A DNA stretch of 64,000 nt from NCBI GenBank assembly GCA_002294045.1, contig DBEP01000015.1:9276-73275 (forward strand), read 5' to 3'. The DNA comes from Lachnoclostridium sp. UBA903 (lineage in GTDB: Bacteria; Bacillota; Clostridia; Lachnospirales; Lachnospiraceae). The notes below the pieces were generated by a model. That model did no database searches and was not told the origin of the DNA. It saw nothing but the letters and a program-made list of their open reading frames with translations. The position numbers and the translations under genes are program-made. Below are positions 1 to 8,817 of the stretch, one piece after another; positions within the stretch are counted from its first letter, which is position 1, and the number at the start of each line of letters is the position of its first letter.

Positions 1-104
1 CTCCCACAAATTGGAGCATCCAGCCCGGTACAAGCATTTTTCAAACACACTCTAGAGCGTGTTATAAAAATTATTGCACTGGCTGGAAGGACTTTTGCAT
101 AATC
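1..104. repeat. Dispersed palindromic repeat (AAACACACTCTA family)
   Basis: Two half-sites face each other here: CAAACACACTCTA is followed directly by TAGAGCGTGTT. Related half-sites occur near 24682, 25487, 27614, 36009, 46060 and 54912, always between genes. The first 53 bases also align with 27578-27628, where the order CACAA..TTGGA..CCAG.CCGG.ACAAGCA..TTTCA.ACAC is shared, so this is the right part of a longer element that continues left of the window. No gene is visible in this stretch. Confidence 0.6.
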
Positions 105-193
105 CGGAGCTGGATTTTGCAGAAATCCAAATCAGACATATTATATGGAGCTATTAAGTTCACCAAATAAAGTGTATTTTAAAAATTCTTTTT

Positions 194-240
194 GAGCTTG
201 TTCGGGATTCACGAATGTGATTCCGGATGAGCTCTTTTTT
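194..240 (+). terminator. Rho-independent terminator
   Basis: A long stem runs from GAGCTTGTTCGG to CCGGATGAGCTC, with further pairing inside (GATTCAC with GTGATTCC). It is followed by a run of T. It would end a transcript that enters from left of the window. Confidence 0.75.
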
Positions 241-312
241 ATCTCATAGGAGAGTTCGTTCTATGAGATAAAAACCCTCCTGGCAGGGATGCGCATGACG
301 CACTATGGAAAC
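241..312 (+). repeat. Dispersed repeat copy placed right after a terminator
   Basis: Directly after the T-run comes ATCTCATAG, an 11-base loop, and CTATGAGAT, a perfect hairpin. Then follows a tail containing GGGATGCGCATGACGC. Close relatives lie at 27496-27560 (after the SRP RNA terminator) and 40210-40290 (after the SAM riboswitch terminator). Confidence 0.6.
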
Positions 313-380
313 AAGGAATAGCTATTTTTGTCTGCGGATTAGTTTAGTAACTGGAATAATTTTAAGGGCCCTTTAACATA

Positions 381-409
381 TTGACAGAAAGGATATGTAA
401 TGATATTGT
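381..409 (+). promoter_or_regulatory. Candidate sigma-A promoter for the phosphofructokinase gene
   Basis: TTGACA at 381 and TATTGT at 404 are separated by 17 bases. The leader to the start codon would be about 105 nt. The -35 box is perfect and the -10 box is moderate. Confidence 0.5.
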
Positions 410-520
410 GTATTAGCGCAGGTTCCAGATTGTTTAGATTAATCTAAAATAATTAGCTGACATTGAATGGAAACAAAGCTTTAGTGAATAAATATGACTG
501 AAATATAGGGAGGGAAAAGT

Positions 521-1750
521 ATGGTGGGCAATGTCCTGGTCGGCCAATCCGGCGGACCTACTGCAGTAATAAATTCCAGTCTTGCCGGAGTTTATAAAAC
601 AGCGAAAGCGCAGGGAGCAGAAAAAGTATTTGGAATGCTCTATGGAATACAAGGACTATTAGAAGAAAAATATGTGGATTTGGATGAACATTTTCATAAT
701 GATTTAGAGATTGAATTGTTAAAAAGAACGCCTTCATCCTATTTGGGGTCCTGCCGTTATAAACTTCCTGATTATGAAGCAGATACCGCAATCTATGATA
801 CAATATTTCAAATATTAAAAAAACTGGATATCGGATATTTTTTCTATATCGGCGGGAATGATTCCATGGATACGATTAAGAAATTATCGGATTATGCAGA
901 AACCATTCAAAGCAATATCCGATTTATCGGTGTGCCGAAAACCATTGATAATGATTTGGAAGCCACGGATCATACACCGGGATACGGAAGTGCGGCAAAG
1001 TTTATAGCAGCGACGACCAGGGAGATTATCCGGGACAGTCTGGTTTATGACCAGAAAAGTGTTACAATCATAGAAATCATGGGGAGGAATGTAGGATGGC
1101 TGACGGGAGCTTCAGCCTTAGCCGGCAGCACGGAATGCGCAGGGCCGGATTTTTTATATCTTCCGGAATTGGATTTTTGCCTGGAAGAATTTATTAAGAA
1201 GATAGAACAGCTTCAGAAAACAAAGAAAGCCCTGGTGATTGCAGTATCCGAAGGAATTCGCCTGGCGGATGGAAGATATGTTTGTGAATTAACGGAAGAT
1301 GTTAAATATACCGACCAGTTTGGCCATGCTTTATTAAGCGGGTCGGGCAAATATTTATCGAACCTGGTTTCAAGGGAATTGGGATGCAAATCACGGGGAA
1401 TCGAGTTAAACACTTTACAGCGTTGCGCTTCCCATATGGCATCCTTAATCGATATAACAGAAGCCTTTCAGGTGGGCGAGGCAGCAGTAAATGCGGCTGT
1501 GGAAGGAAAGACCGGGGAGATGGTCATAATCACCCGTGTTTCAAACCGGCCCTACCAGTGTACTACCGGAACATATGATATCCATAAGATTGCCAATATA
1601 GAGAAAAAAGTTCCCCTGACCTGGATAAAGGAAGACAATACCGGCATTGCCGAAGAATTTATGGAGTATGTCAGACCTCTGATCCAGGATGAATTAACCC
1701 CTATTATGATAGGGGGACTGCCGAAACACATTAATTATAGCATATTTTAA
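521..1750 (+). CDS. pfp: 6-phosphofructokinase, probably pyrophosphate-dependent
   Basis: The 409-residue protein belongs to the phosphofructokinase family and converts fructose 6-phosphate to fructose 1,6-bisphosphate in cytoplasmic glycolysis. The N-terminal phosphate loop reads SGGPTAVINSS (residues 10-20). The donor-site motif is GGNDS (111-115), with Asp114 where ATP enzymes carry the Gly of GGDGS. The catalytic segment is PKTIDND (139-145), with Lys140 where ATP enzymes have Gly. In this family both substitutions mark pyrophosphate as phosphoryl donor; this is inferred, not shown. The start is supported by AGGGAGGG eight bases upstream. The gene stands alone and converges on the response regulator gene downstream. 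Confidence 0.9.
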   Translation: MVGNVLVGQSGGPTAVINSSLAGVYKTAKAQGAEKVFGMLYGIQGLLEEKYVDLDEHFHNDLEIELLKRTPSSYLGSCRYKLPDYEADTAIYDTIFQILKKLDIGYFFYIGGNDSMDTIKKLSDYAETIQSNIRFIGVPKTIDNDLEATDHTPGYGSAAKFIAATTREIIRDSLVYDQKSVTIIEIMGRNVGWLTGASALAGSTECAGPDFLYLPELDFCLEEFIKKIEQLQKTKKALVIAVSEGIRLADGRYVCELTEDVKYTDQFGHALLSGSGKYLSNLVSRELGCKSRGIELNTLQRCASHMASLIDITEAFQVGEAAVNAAVEGKTGEMVIITRVSNRPYQCTTGTYDIHKIANIEKKVPLTWIKEDNTGIAEEFMEYVRPLIQDELTPIMIGGLPKHINYSIF

Positions 1751-1769
1751 TTAGGGCATGCCTGAAAAT

Positions 1770-3284
1770 TCATTTCCCCGAGAAGCGTTCTATATATGCG
1801 GAAGGAGTATATCCGGTATATTTTTTGAAAATCTGGCTGAAATATCTGGGATTATTTCCGCAGCCGACCCTATCGGCAACAAAAGCAATGGTAGAATCCT
1901 GCATGAGAAGAAGGTTTTTGGCTGTTTCAATCCTCCTCCGGTTCAGATAGTGGGAAAATTTTTCGCCATTTTCTTTTGCAAAGATTCTGCTGAGATAATC
2001 CACATTCATATGAACCTGCTCCCTGGCAATTTTTTTCAGGGAGATATCGGGATTGGAAAGGTTCTCCTCCACATAATTTTTGACCTGGGTTACAATGGAG
2101 TTTTTTTCAACGCAGTCGGAAAGCAACAGCATTATCTGGTCCGTAAGAATCTCCCGGTATGTAGTGATATCCTCGCACAGCGACAATTTTTCCAGTAAAT
2201 CCTGATAAACCGATTTATAAAATTGCATTTCCGGTAATGCACGGATTAACTGGGATAAAAGGTGAATCCCATAATTATGGAGAAGATTTATGTCTTCTAT
2301 AGGTGTAAAATAATTTTCCAGCAGCTTCTTAATTTTCCCTTCTCCGTCCGTCCGGCCATGGTAAGTCATCAGCTGGCCGGTCAGGATTTGAGTTTTTTCA
2401 AAAGATAAGCAGGCGTTATAGACTTCCCTCAGCTGTAAACGGGCACTGATGCTGAAAATTTTTGAATATCTCATAAGATTGGAAGTGAGCCGCTGTAAGC
2501 TTTCCGTCAGATTATCACAGGTGTTGCAGGTATAGGTAATCCGGACAGTCTGGCCGGAAAACCATGCATTTTCACTGAAAGAACGCAATTTGCCGGAAAG
2601 CCCGGGCTCATTTTCCATAATTACGGCCATGGAATGCCGCACATAGAGAAAATCCACAATAGGTACAATGCCGAATTCATCCAGAATCCAGTATACCGCT
2701 TCTGCAAAAGCTTTTATAAAACATTCCTCCACAAATGAAAAATAGGCGGTAAGGTATCCGGTTTTGCTTTTGCTCTTTTTGTAACAGTTTGATTCCGCCG
2801 GCTTTGCACCTGAAACAAATAAATCATACAGCAGAAGCTGCCTGTGGTATTCTTCCGCCTGTTTACTGAGCCGTTGCTGTTCCAGTTCCAGTGAATTCCG
2901 GCTCTTTTTGCTGAGGCAATTACTTTTTGCATTTTCCACTGCCGTTATCAGCTGCTCTTCGCCTGCGGGTTTTAACAGATAGCATCGTACGCCCAGCTGC
3001 ATTGCCTGTTTGGCAAAATCAAATTCCTTGTAGCCGGACAGAATAATAAACTCCACATCCGGATCCATTTTGCTTATTTTTTCAATTAATTCTAACCCCG
3101 TAAACCCCGGCATTTTAATATCGGTCAGTACAATATCAGGTGACTCGTCCATAATGGCATCCAGTACCTCCACGCCATTATTACAGCTTGCGACTATTTT
3201 AACACCAACAGCTTCCCAGTCAATACACTCTACTATGGACTCCCGAATGACTTTTTCGTCATCTGCAACAATCATGGTAAACAT
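1770..3284 (-). CDS. AraC-type response regulator (YesN-like)
   Basis: This DNA-binding response regulator has an N-terminal receiver domain with the acidic pair ADDE (residues 7-10), phospho-acceptor Asp55 in VLTDIKMPG, and the conserved Lys in LLKPAG. A middle region of unknown fold leads to two AraC helix-turn-helix units at the C-terminus, including the motif GCGNNPRYFSQIFKKYTG. I chose the ATG at 3284 because GGGAGGAAAATAGCT lies just before it; the in-frame ATG at 3305 would place that ribosome site inside the gene. It follows the sensor kinase gene after a 29-base gap, so the two form one operon. It most likely activates the sugar ABC transporter genes that begin at 5454. Confidence 0.9.
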   Translation of the reverse strand: MFTMIVADDEKVIRESIVECIDWEAVGVKIVASCNNGVEVLDAIMDESPDIVLTDIKMPGFTGLELIEKISKMDPDVEFIILSGYKEFDFAKQAMQLGVRCYLLKPAGEEQLITAVENAKSNCLSKKSRNSLELEQQRLSKQAEEYHRQLLLYDLFVSGAKPAESNCYKKSKSKTGYLTAYFSFVEECFIKAFAEAVYWILDEFGIVPIVDFLYVRHSMAVIMENEPGLSGKLRSFSENAWFSGQTVRITYTCNTCDNLTESLQRLTSNLMRYSKIFSISARLQLREVYNACLSFEKTQILTGQLMTYHGRTDGEGKIKKLLENYFTPIEDINLLHNYGIHLLSQLIRALPEMQFYKSVYQDLLEKLSLCEDITTYREILTDQIMLLLSDCVEKNSIVTQVKNYVEENLSNPDISLKKIAREQVHMNVDYLSRIFAKENGEKFSHYLNRRRIETAKNLLLMQDSTIAFVADRVGCGNNPRYFSQIFKKYTGYTPSAYIERFSGK

Positions 3285-3313
3285 AGCTATTTTCCTCCCT
3301 CTCAATTTTATTA

Positions 3314-5101
3314 TTAATTCCGCGCCTCACGGCAGATGGTTCCCGAGGTAAAATGCTCTGTTCTGGCAGGTATATCAAAAAATACCACGACGCTGTTTTG
3401 AGCGCTTTTAAACCGCAGGCCCCAGGAGTCGCCAAAGAGCAATTTTATCCGGCTGTCAATATTGGTTAATCCCACACCGTTTCTTTTGGCAATTACCTTA
3501 TGTTCTTTTAGCAGCTGCAAAATATCTTCATTAATCTCCGAACCGTTATTTTCCACTTCGACATGAAGCAAATTATTTTTCAGTCCCGCCCGGATTACGA
3601 TCCTGCAGCCGTCGATATTTTCTTCCAGGCCATAGATTACGGCGTTTTCCACCAATGGCTGAATAGACATTTTGGGTATCAGATACGGCAGAGCTTCTTT
3701 GGCGATTTCCAAAGAAACCGATAAGGTATCCGAAAACCGTATTTTTTGAATGAGCAGATAGTTTTCTAAAACTTTAATTTCTTCCTCCAGGGAAATCAGG
3801 TCCTGTTTTTCCGAAAGACCGCTGCGAAGCAGTTTCCCCAGGGCCTGTACAATGGCGGATATATTTTTTTCACCGCTGCGGTTCGCAAACCAATGAACGG
3901 TTTCCAGGGAATTATAAAGAAAGTGAGGATTAATCTGCTGTTCCAGTGATTTTAGCTGGGTCTGGGTCAGAAGCAGTTCTTTCACGTAATTATCCTCAAT
4001 TACTTTTTTAAAGTCTGCCGTCATCTGGTCAAAGTACTGGTTCAGGCGCCCCAATTCATCCTGCCGTACTTCTTGGGGAACCGGATATGGTTCCAGGTTC
4101 CCGGAACGTACCCGTTTCATTTTCTCCAGTAAACGGTTAAACTGTACATTAATTTCCCGGAATAAAATTCCCGATAACAATACTGTAAGAATCACAGCTA
4201 TAAAAATGCGTATAATATAAGCTGCCCGGGTTGCCTTAATGGAGTAAAAAAGTTCATCATAGGGAACGCCTAAGGTAAGTGCCCAGTGAAGCGAGGGCGT
4301 TGTTATGACCATCCGGGAAACAAAAAACATATTGCCGGAAATTTTTTGGATTGAGTAAGTATTAATCTCTTTCTTTAGCGGAACCGGAAAAATTGTAACG
4401 GATTCGGTTGATTTAGGGGGATAAAGAAGCATATTTACGTCGTGAATATTAATCGTATACGAGGGAGTCCCCATGACTTTTTGGGCGGCTTCCCCGACAA
4501 TCCGGCTTAAATTCACCCGGATGAGGACAACGCCGATGGTTTCAAGGGAAAGACTCTGGATTTTTCTTATCTGGCGTACACATAAAATGCTTCCGTCTTC
4601 CCTGCCGGCGGACATCCACCCCGGAGAACCTTTTTTTTGAGCGGCAAGTTTTTTGGCAGCAGCCGTAATCTCGGGAGCTTCCGGAGAAGAATTCTGTCCC
4701 CAGACAATCCGGTCCCCGGATATGGGAAGAATGGAAGCGCTGATGATATCCGTATTAAAGTAAGCATATAAAACCTTCAGAATTTCTTTTTGCGAATTTG
4801 TACGAATATTGGAATAAGGGGATTCGTTAAAAATTTCAAGATTTTTTTGAAGGCTGCGGTTGACGGCAAAGGATAAGGAAGCATCTTCAATACTGTTAAG
4901 TGAATTTGAGATTTCCTTGGATAGATAGCCCATGGAATTGGCTGTCTGTTCATAAATCAATTTGTTGGAATTGTTTACCACCTTTTGCAGTCCCATAATG
5001 GATACCACGCTCATAACCAATGCAACAACAAGTGTTACATAGATTAATTTATATTTTAATGGCAGATTTTTCGGTAAAAAAAGTGATGGATTTATCTTCA
5101 T
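3314..5101 (-). CDS. Sensor histidine kinase (YesM-like, PF06580 type)
   Basis: The protein is a membrane sensor of 595 residues. Transmembrane segments lie at about 19-38 and 295-315, with an extracytoplasmic sensor domain between them. A HAMP segment follows (RMKRVRSGNLEPYPVP). The phospho-acceptor His is in QQINPHFLYNSLETVHW at about residue 390, the form typical of YesM kinases that pair with AraC-type regulators. The ATPase has an N-box (QPLVENAVIYGL) and a glycine motif (NGVGLTNIDSRI). The start has GAAAGGAT upstream. Such pairs usually sense an extracellular carbohydrate and control an adjacent ABC importer. The transporter starting at 5454 is transcribed divergently, about 350 bases away. 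Confidence 0.9.
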   Translation of the reverse strand: MKINPSLFLPKNLPLKYKLIYVTLVVALVMSVVSIMGLQKVVNNSNKLIYEQTANSMGYLSKEISNSLNSIEDASLSFAVNRSLQKNLEIFNESPYSNIRTNSQKEILKVLYAYFNTDIISASILPISGDRIVWGQNSSPEAPEITAAAKKLAAQKKGSPGWMSAGREDGSILCVRQIRKIQSLSLETIGVVLIRVNLSRIVGEAAQKVMGTPSYTINIHDVNMLLYPPKSTESVTIFPVPLKKEINTYSIQKISGNMFFVSRMVITTPSLHWALTLGVPYDELFYSIKATRAAYIIRIFIAVILTVLLSGILFREINVQFNRLLEKMKRVRSGNLEPYPVPQEVRQDELGRLNQYFDQMTADFKKVIEDNYVKELLLTQTQLKSLEQQINPHFLYNSLETVHWFANRSGEKNISAIVQALGKLLRSGLSEKQDLISLEEEIKVLENYLLIQKIRFSDTLSVSLEIAKEALPYLIPKMSIQPLVENAVIYGLEENIDGCRIVIRAGLKNNLLHVEVENNGSEINEDILQLLKEHKVIAKRNGVGLTNIDSRIKLLFGDSWGLRFKSAQNSVVVFFDIPARTEHFTSGTICREARN

Positions 5102-5130
5102 GTATCTATCCTTTCTGAATTTCTCTTATT

Positions 5131-5273
5131 GAATTCGTTACAGTTCAGCCTTACCGCTAAACTGCGACAAATGATGCAAGCGCAGGTAGGCCTCGGATTT
5201 TCTGTGGCTTTCGCTTCGCTGCACTCACAAAAAACACCTCGCAGTACCATAGGCTGAACTGTAGCTTGAATTC
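5131..5273. repeat. MITE-like element with terminal inverted repeats
   Basis: The left end GAATTC..ACAGTTCAGCCT and the right end AGGCTGAACTGTAG..GAATTC are inverted repeats about 20 bases long around a 100-base core without coding potential. The left end (5137-5165) recurs almost unchanged and inverted at 30917-30945. It fills most of the divergent intergenic space; the remainder up to 5453 is AT-rich and presumably holds the promoter of the binding-protein gene. Confidence 0.55.
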
Positions 5274-5453
5274 TTCTTATATTTATAACAGTATATTGTT
5301 TTTTTACAAATGGGTAAAGTGATTTTCTAAATCCGTCGTTTTTTTAAACATATATCAAAGTTTTTTTTATTTCGTTTTGTGTGTTTTTACTGTATCCTTG
5401 TAACGATAAGTCACAAGTGCTTATACATATTACATATTTGAGGAGGATTTGTT

Positions 5454-6788
5454 ATGATGAAATGCAAACTAAGGCGGGGACTGTGTTGCTGCTTGGCAAC
5501 ATTGCTGGTATTGGGTTCCTTCACCGCATGCGGCTCGAATACGAAGAAGGACGATAATGCTTCCACAGATAACAATTCAACAGCAGCGGAAGAAAGCAAG
5601 AAAATCAGGATTGCATGGTGGGGAAATCAGGTGCGCAATGATACTACGATAGCCGCACTGGATGCTTACACGAAGGAACATCCTAATATTACTTTTGAAA
5701 CCGAGTTTTCAGACTGGAGCGGTTACTGGGATAAGATGGCTACCCAGGCGGCTTCGGATAACCTGCCGGATATAATTCAGCAGGATTATGCTTATGTTTC
5801 ACAGTATCAGGAAAAAAAACAGCTTGCTAACCTGGATTCTTATGTAAATTCCAACGCGCTGAATCTGGCAGATGTCAATGACAGTGTCCTGGAAGCGGGA
5901 AAAATGAATGGCTCACTGTATGCTGTGGTTGCCGGGGTTAATGCCGTAAGTTCGGTTTATAATGCAGCTATGCTGGAGGAAGCAGGACTTACTATATCCT
6001 TGCATCCCACCTACAGCGAAATCAAAGAACTGGCTGTGCAAATCAAAGAAAAACTGGGTGTTTCCACAGAAATGCCTGCCGGTGAATGGGCCGTACAGAT
6101 GATGGCAAGGGATAAGGGAGAGGTTCTGTTTGACAGCAAAAACAGTAAGCTTGGCATCAGTGAGGAAACTGCACTTGAATATTTTCAGGATATTAAGGAA
6201 CAAATTGACAGTGACTGGGGGCTTACCGTAGATGTTATACAGGAAGCTTCTACGGCCGGCGTTGAAGGAAGTCCTATGGCAACCGGAAAGTCCTGGAGTA
6301 TGTTTCCGGGGTCCAATCAGATCTCCGCAATAAGGAATGCCAACAAGGATAAAATAGATATTGTAATGTATCCAAAAACCGATGATGCGGTTAATGAAAG
6401 TATGTACTTAAGACCGTCCATGTTCTGGAGTGTTGCCGAATCATCGAAAAATAAAGATATAGCAGTGGATGTAATCAATTATTTTACGAATTCAGAGACG
6501 GCTCAGGATAATTTAAAAGCAGAACGCGGTGTGCCTATTTCATCCAAAATGGCCAAATATATGGAGCCTTCCCTGGATGAAGTCCAGAAACAGCAGTTTG
6601 ATTATATTGCCAAAGTATCGGAAATCGCAGTTCCCATTGATCCTCCGTACCCTGCCGGTTCCAATGAAGTTATTACCTTTTTGGGTGAATTGACCGATGC
6701 GGTCCGTTATAAAGAATCAACTCCGGAGGATGCGGCGGCCCGGTTTATAAAAGAAGCGAATGAGATTCTTGCTAACAAAGGACAATAA
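5454..6788 (+). CDS. Extracellular sugar-binding lipoprotein of an ABC importer
   Basis: The 444-residue protein is a family 1 solute-binding protein. The signal peptide ends in a lipobox, FTAC, with the lipidated Cys at residue 26, followed by a Ser/Thr/Asn/Asp-rich linker and a mature domain starting KKIRIAWWGNQ. It would sit on the outer face of the membrane and deliver a sugar or oligosaccharide to the permeases encoded at 6868 and 7959. GAGGAGG lies upstream of the tandem ATG codons. The substrate cannot be read from the sequence. No ATPase gene lies nearby, so a shared MsmX-type ATPase encoded elsewhere probably energises uptake. Confidence 0.9.
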   Translation: MMKCKLRRGLCCCLATLLVLGSFTACGSNTKKDDNASTDNNSTAAEESKKIRIAWWGNQVRNDTTIAALDAYTKEHPNITFETEFSDWSGYWDKMATQAASDNLPDIIQQDYAYVSQYQEKKQLANLDSYVNSNALNLADVNDSVLEAGKMNGSLYAVVAGVNAVSSVYNAAMLEEAGLTISLHPTYSEIKELAVQIKEKLGVSTEMPAGEWAVQMMARDKGEVLFDSKNSKLGISEETALEYFQDIKEQIDSDWGLTVDVIQEASTAGVEGSPMATGKSWSMFPGSNQISAIRNANKDKIDIVMYPKTDDAVNESMYLRPSMFWSVAESSKNKDIAVDVINYFTNSETAQDNLKAERGVPISSKMAKYMEPSLDEVQKQQFDYIAKVSEIAVPIDPPYPAGSNEVITFLGELTDAVRYKESTPEDAAARFIKEANEILANKGQ

Positions 6789-6796
6789 TACGGAAT

Positions 6797-6848
6797 AAAA
6801 AAGGCAGCCCGGCTTAAGAACCGGTTTTTGGGGCAGGCTGCCTTTTTA
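6797..6848 (+). terminator. Intra-operon terminator between binding protein and permeases
   Basis: AAAAAGGCAGCC pairs with GGCTGCCTTTTT around a 26-base loop. Partial termination here is a common way to make more binding protein than permease. Confidence 0.75.
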
Positions 6849-6867
6849 AAAGAGAGGAGGGATTCCG

Positions 6868-7779
6868 ATAAAAAATCAAAAGCGAATTATAACATTTTTA
6901 CAAAAAGAACAGGTAGCAGGGTATGTTTTTATAATGCCGTTTATTATAGGGCTGTTCGCCTTTACCCTGATTCCTATTGTTGCCTCATTTGCACTTTCCT
7001 TTACCAATTATGATATTCTTTCCACACCAAAATTTGCCGGGCTGGATAACTATATCAGAATGTTTACGCAGGATTCGGTTTTTTGGAAAAGCTTCCGCGT
7101 TACTTTTTTTTATGCGGTTGTATCTGTCCCGTTAAAGCTGATTGCGGCTCTTATGGTGGCCATGTTTTTTCAAAGGACCAGCAGGGCAACTTCCGTTTAC
7201 CGGGCCGTATATTATCTTCCTTCCATCATGGGAGGCAGTGTTGCGATTGCAGTCCTGTGGAGACGTATGTTTGCTTCCGACGGTGTAATTAACGGTGTGC
7301 TGAATCAGCTTGGCATATTCAGCGATATCGGGTGGCTCAGCGGCACCAGGACCGCTATCTGGACGCTGATTATACTATCGGTCTGGCAATTCGGCTCCTC
7401 CATGCTGGTATTTCTGGCAGGACTAAAGCAAATTCCGGTTACGCTTTATGAGGCCTCCACGGTTGACGGATGCGGAAAAATAAAGCAATTTTTTAAAATT
7501 ACCCTTCCCATGCTTACACCGGTCATATTTTTTAATCTGGTACAGCAAACCATCAACGCATTTATGGCATTTACCCAGAGTTATGTTATTACCGGAGGGA
7601 AACCTTTAAACTCCACTCTGTTCTATACGGTTTATATGTATCAGCGTTCCTTTCAGTATTCGGAAATGGGTTATGGTTCCGCTATGGCTTGGTTTATGCT
7701 TGTTGTAGTAGCGCTGCTGACGGTTATGATTTTCCGGTCTTCCGGCAGGTGGGTTTACCGTGCTTCCGAGGAAGAATAG
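6868..7779 (+). CDS. Sugar ABC transporter permease (MalF/UgpA type), possible AUA start
   Basis: This membrane permease has about six transmembrane helices and the ATPase-contact loop EASTVDGCGKIKQFFKITLP. The first ATG in frame (6934) falls inside a conserved segment: the reading frame continues upstream as KNQKRIITFLQKEQVAGYVF, and AGYVFIMPFIIGL matches the first helix region of this family. The frame is open back to a stop at 6847-6849. An AGAGGAGGG site ends seven bases before an ATA codon at 6868, where an ATG would be expected. Translation therefore probably starts at a non-standard AUA, or the start codon has mutated. The fallback is 6934, which would lose about 22 residues. Confidence 0.8.
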   Translation: MKNQKRIITFLQKEQVAGYVFIMPFIIGLFAFTLIPIVASFALSFTNYDILSTPKFAGLDNYIRMFTQDSVFWKSFRVTFFYAVVSVPLKLIAALMVAMFFQRTSRATSVYRAVYYLPSIMGGSVAIAVLWRRMFASDGVINGVLNQLGIFSDIGWLSGTRTAIWTLIILSVWQFGSSMLVFLAGLKQIPVTLYEASTVDGCGKIKQFFKITLPMLTPVIFFNLVQQTINAFMAFTQSYVITGGKPLNSTLFYTVYMYQRSFQYSEMGYGSAMAWFMLVVVALLTVMIFRSSGRWVYRASEEE

Positions 7780-7958
7780 ATTGAAAAATGCGTTGTATTT
7801 TTTAATCATTCTATTTTGGCAGTATCGCAAGCAAACTTGCGATATGCATGTGTGTTAGGTTGAAAGAAAATTTAAATTTAGAAAGGTCTGCCAGATATTG
7901 ATTTTTTCAACCTTTTTATTTTTGGCAGTATCACATCTGCTTGCAGACGTGATATGCA
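7780..7958 (+). repeat. Two copies of a terminator-hairpin repeat inside the operon
   Basis: Copy A starts with a terminator-like hairpin (AAAAATGC/GTATTTTT, about 7783-7802), then TTTTGGCAGTATC, a stem GCAAG/CTTGC, and GATATGCA. Copy B has a longer hairpin (AGGTTGAAA/TTTCAACCT, 7857-7914) followed by TTTTTATTTTTGGCAGTATC, a different stem (CACATCTGC/GCAGACGTG) and GATATGCA. The shared flanks and different but still paired stems suggest a structured dispersed element. It separates the two permease genes and seems to have replaced the normal ribosome site of the second. Confidence 0.55.
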
Positions 7959-8813
7959 ATGGGTGTTAATATGCATAAAAAGAGTAAAATAAGACCAATA
8001 CTTTATCATACAATGGCAGTACTACTGGGATTTGTTATGATCTATCCGCTGCTGTGGATGATAATGAGTTCCTTTAAACCCAGTAATGAAATTTTTGCCA
8101 ATGCCGGCTCTTTATTTCCAAAAGAGTTTTATCCGTCTAATTATCCGACCGGATGGAGAGGATTTGGCGGTATCAGTTTTTCGGTTTTCTTTAAAAATTC
8201 TTTTGTAATTTCCGTGCTTTCTACGGCTGGCTCCGTTTTTTCTTCCGCCTGTATTGCCTATGGACTGTCCAGGCTCCGTTTTAAAGGAAGAAAAATATGG
8301 TTTGTCATGATGTTGCTTACCATGATGCTGCCTTTCCAGATAATCATGATTCCGCAATACATAATTTTTAACCGGGCCGGCTGGATTGGCACCATTTTAC
8401 CCCTGGTTGTGCCGGCGTATTTCGGCGGCGGATTTTTCATCTTCCTGATTATGCAATTTATATATGGAATTCCGAAAGATTTGGACGAAGCGGCTAAAAT
8501 CGATGGGTGTTCCTTTTACGGAATATTTGCAAGGGTGATAATGCCTTTGATTGTACCGGCACTGATTACTTCAGCCATTTTTGCATTTATGTGGAAATGG
8601 GACGATTTTCTTGCTTCGCTTCTTTACCTTAATAATCCCAGTAATTATACGGTATCGCTTGCTCTGAAAATGTTTTCGGACCCTTCCGCCCAGTCAGATT
8701 GGGGTGCCATGTTTGCCATGGCGACACTTTCCATTGTCCCCATTATGCTGATTTTCATTTTCTGTCAGAAATATCTGGTGGAAGGAATCAGTACGGAAGG
8801 ACTTAAGGGATAA
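7959..8813 (+). CDS. Sugar ABC transporter permease (MalG/UgpE type)
   Basis: The protein of about 284 residues is the second permease of the importer, with six predicted helices and the EAA loop DEAAKIDGCSFYGIFARVIMP that docks the ATPase. The C-terminus (KYLVEGISTEGLKG) is typical of MalG-like permeases. The start is uncertain: ATG codons lie at 7959 and 7971, neither with a good Shine-Dalgarno sequence, because a repeat element ends immediately upstream (GATATGCA overlaps the first codon). A terminator-like element also lies between the two permease genes, so expression may depend on read-through. Confidence 0.88.
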   Translation: MGVNMHKKSKIRPILYHTMAVLLGFVMIYPLLWMIMSSFKPSNEIFANAGSLFPKEFYPSNYPTGWRGFGGISFSVFFKNSFVISVLSTAGSVFSSACIAYGLSRLRFKGRKIWFVMMLLTMMLPFQIIMIPQYIIFNRAGWIGTILPLVVPAYFGGGFFIFLIMQFIYGIPKDLDEAAKIDGCSFYGIFARVIMPLIVPALITSAIFAFMWKWDDFLASLLYLNNPSNYTVSLALKMFSDPSAQSDWGAMFAMATLSIVPIMLIFIFCQKYLVEGISTEGLKG

Positions 8814-8817
8814 CGTC

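Noticed and set aside
1758..2198. 146-codon frame opposite the response regulator
   Set aside because: It is antisense to a clear AraC-type regulator gene and has no ribosome site or recognisable family.
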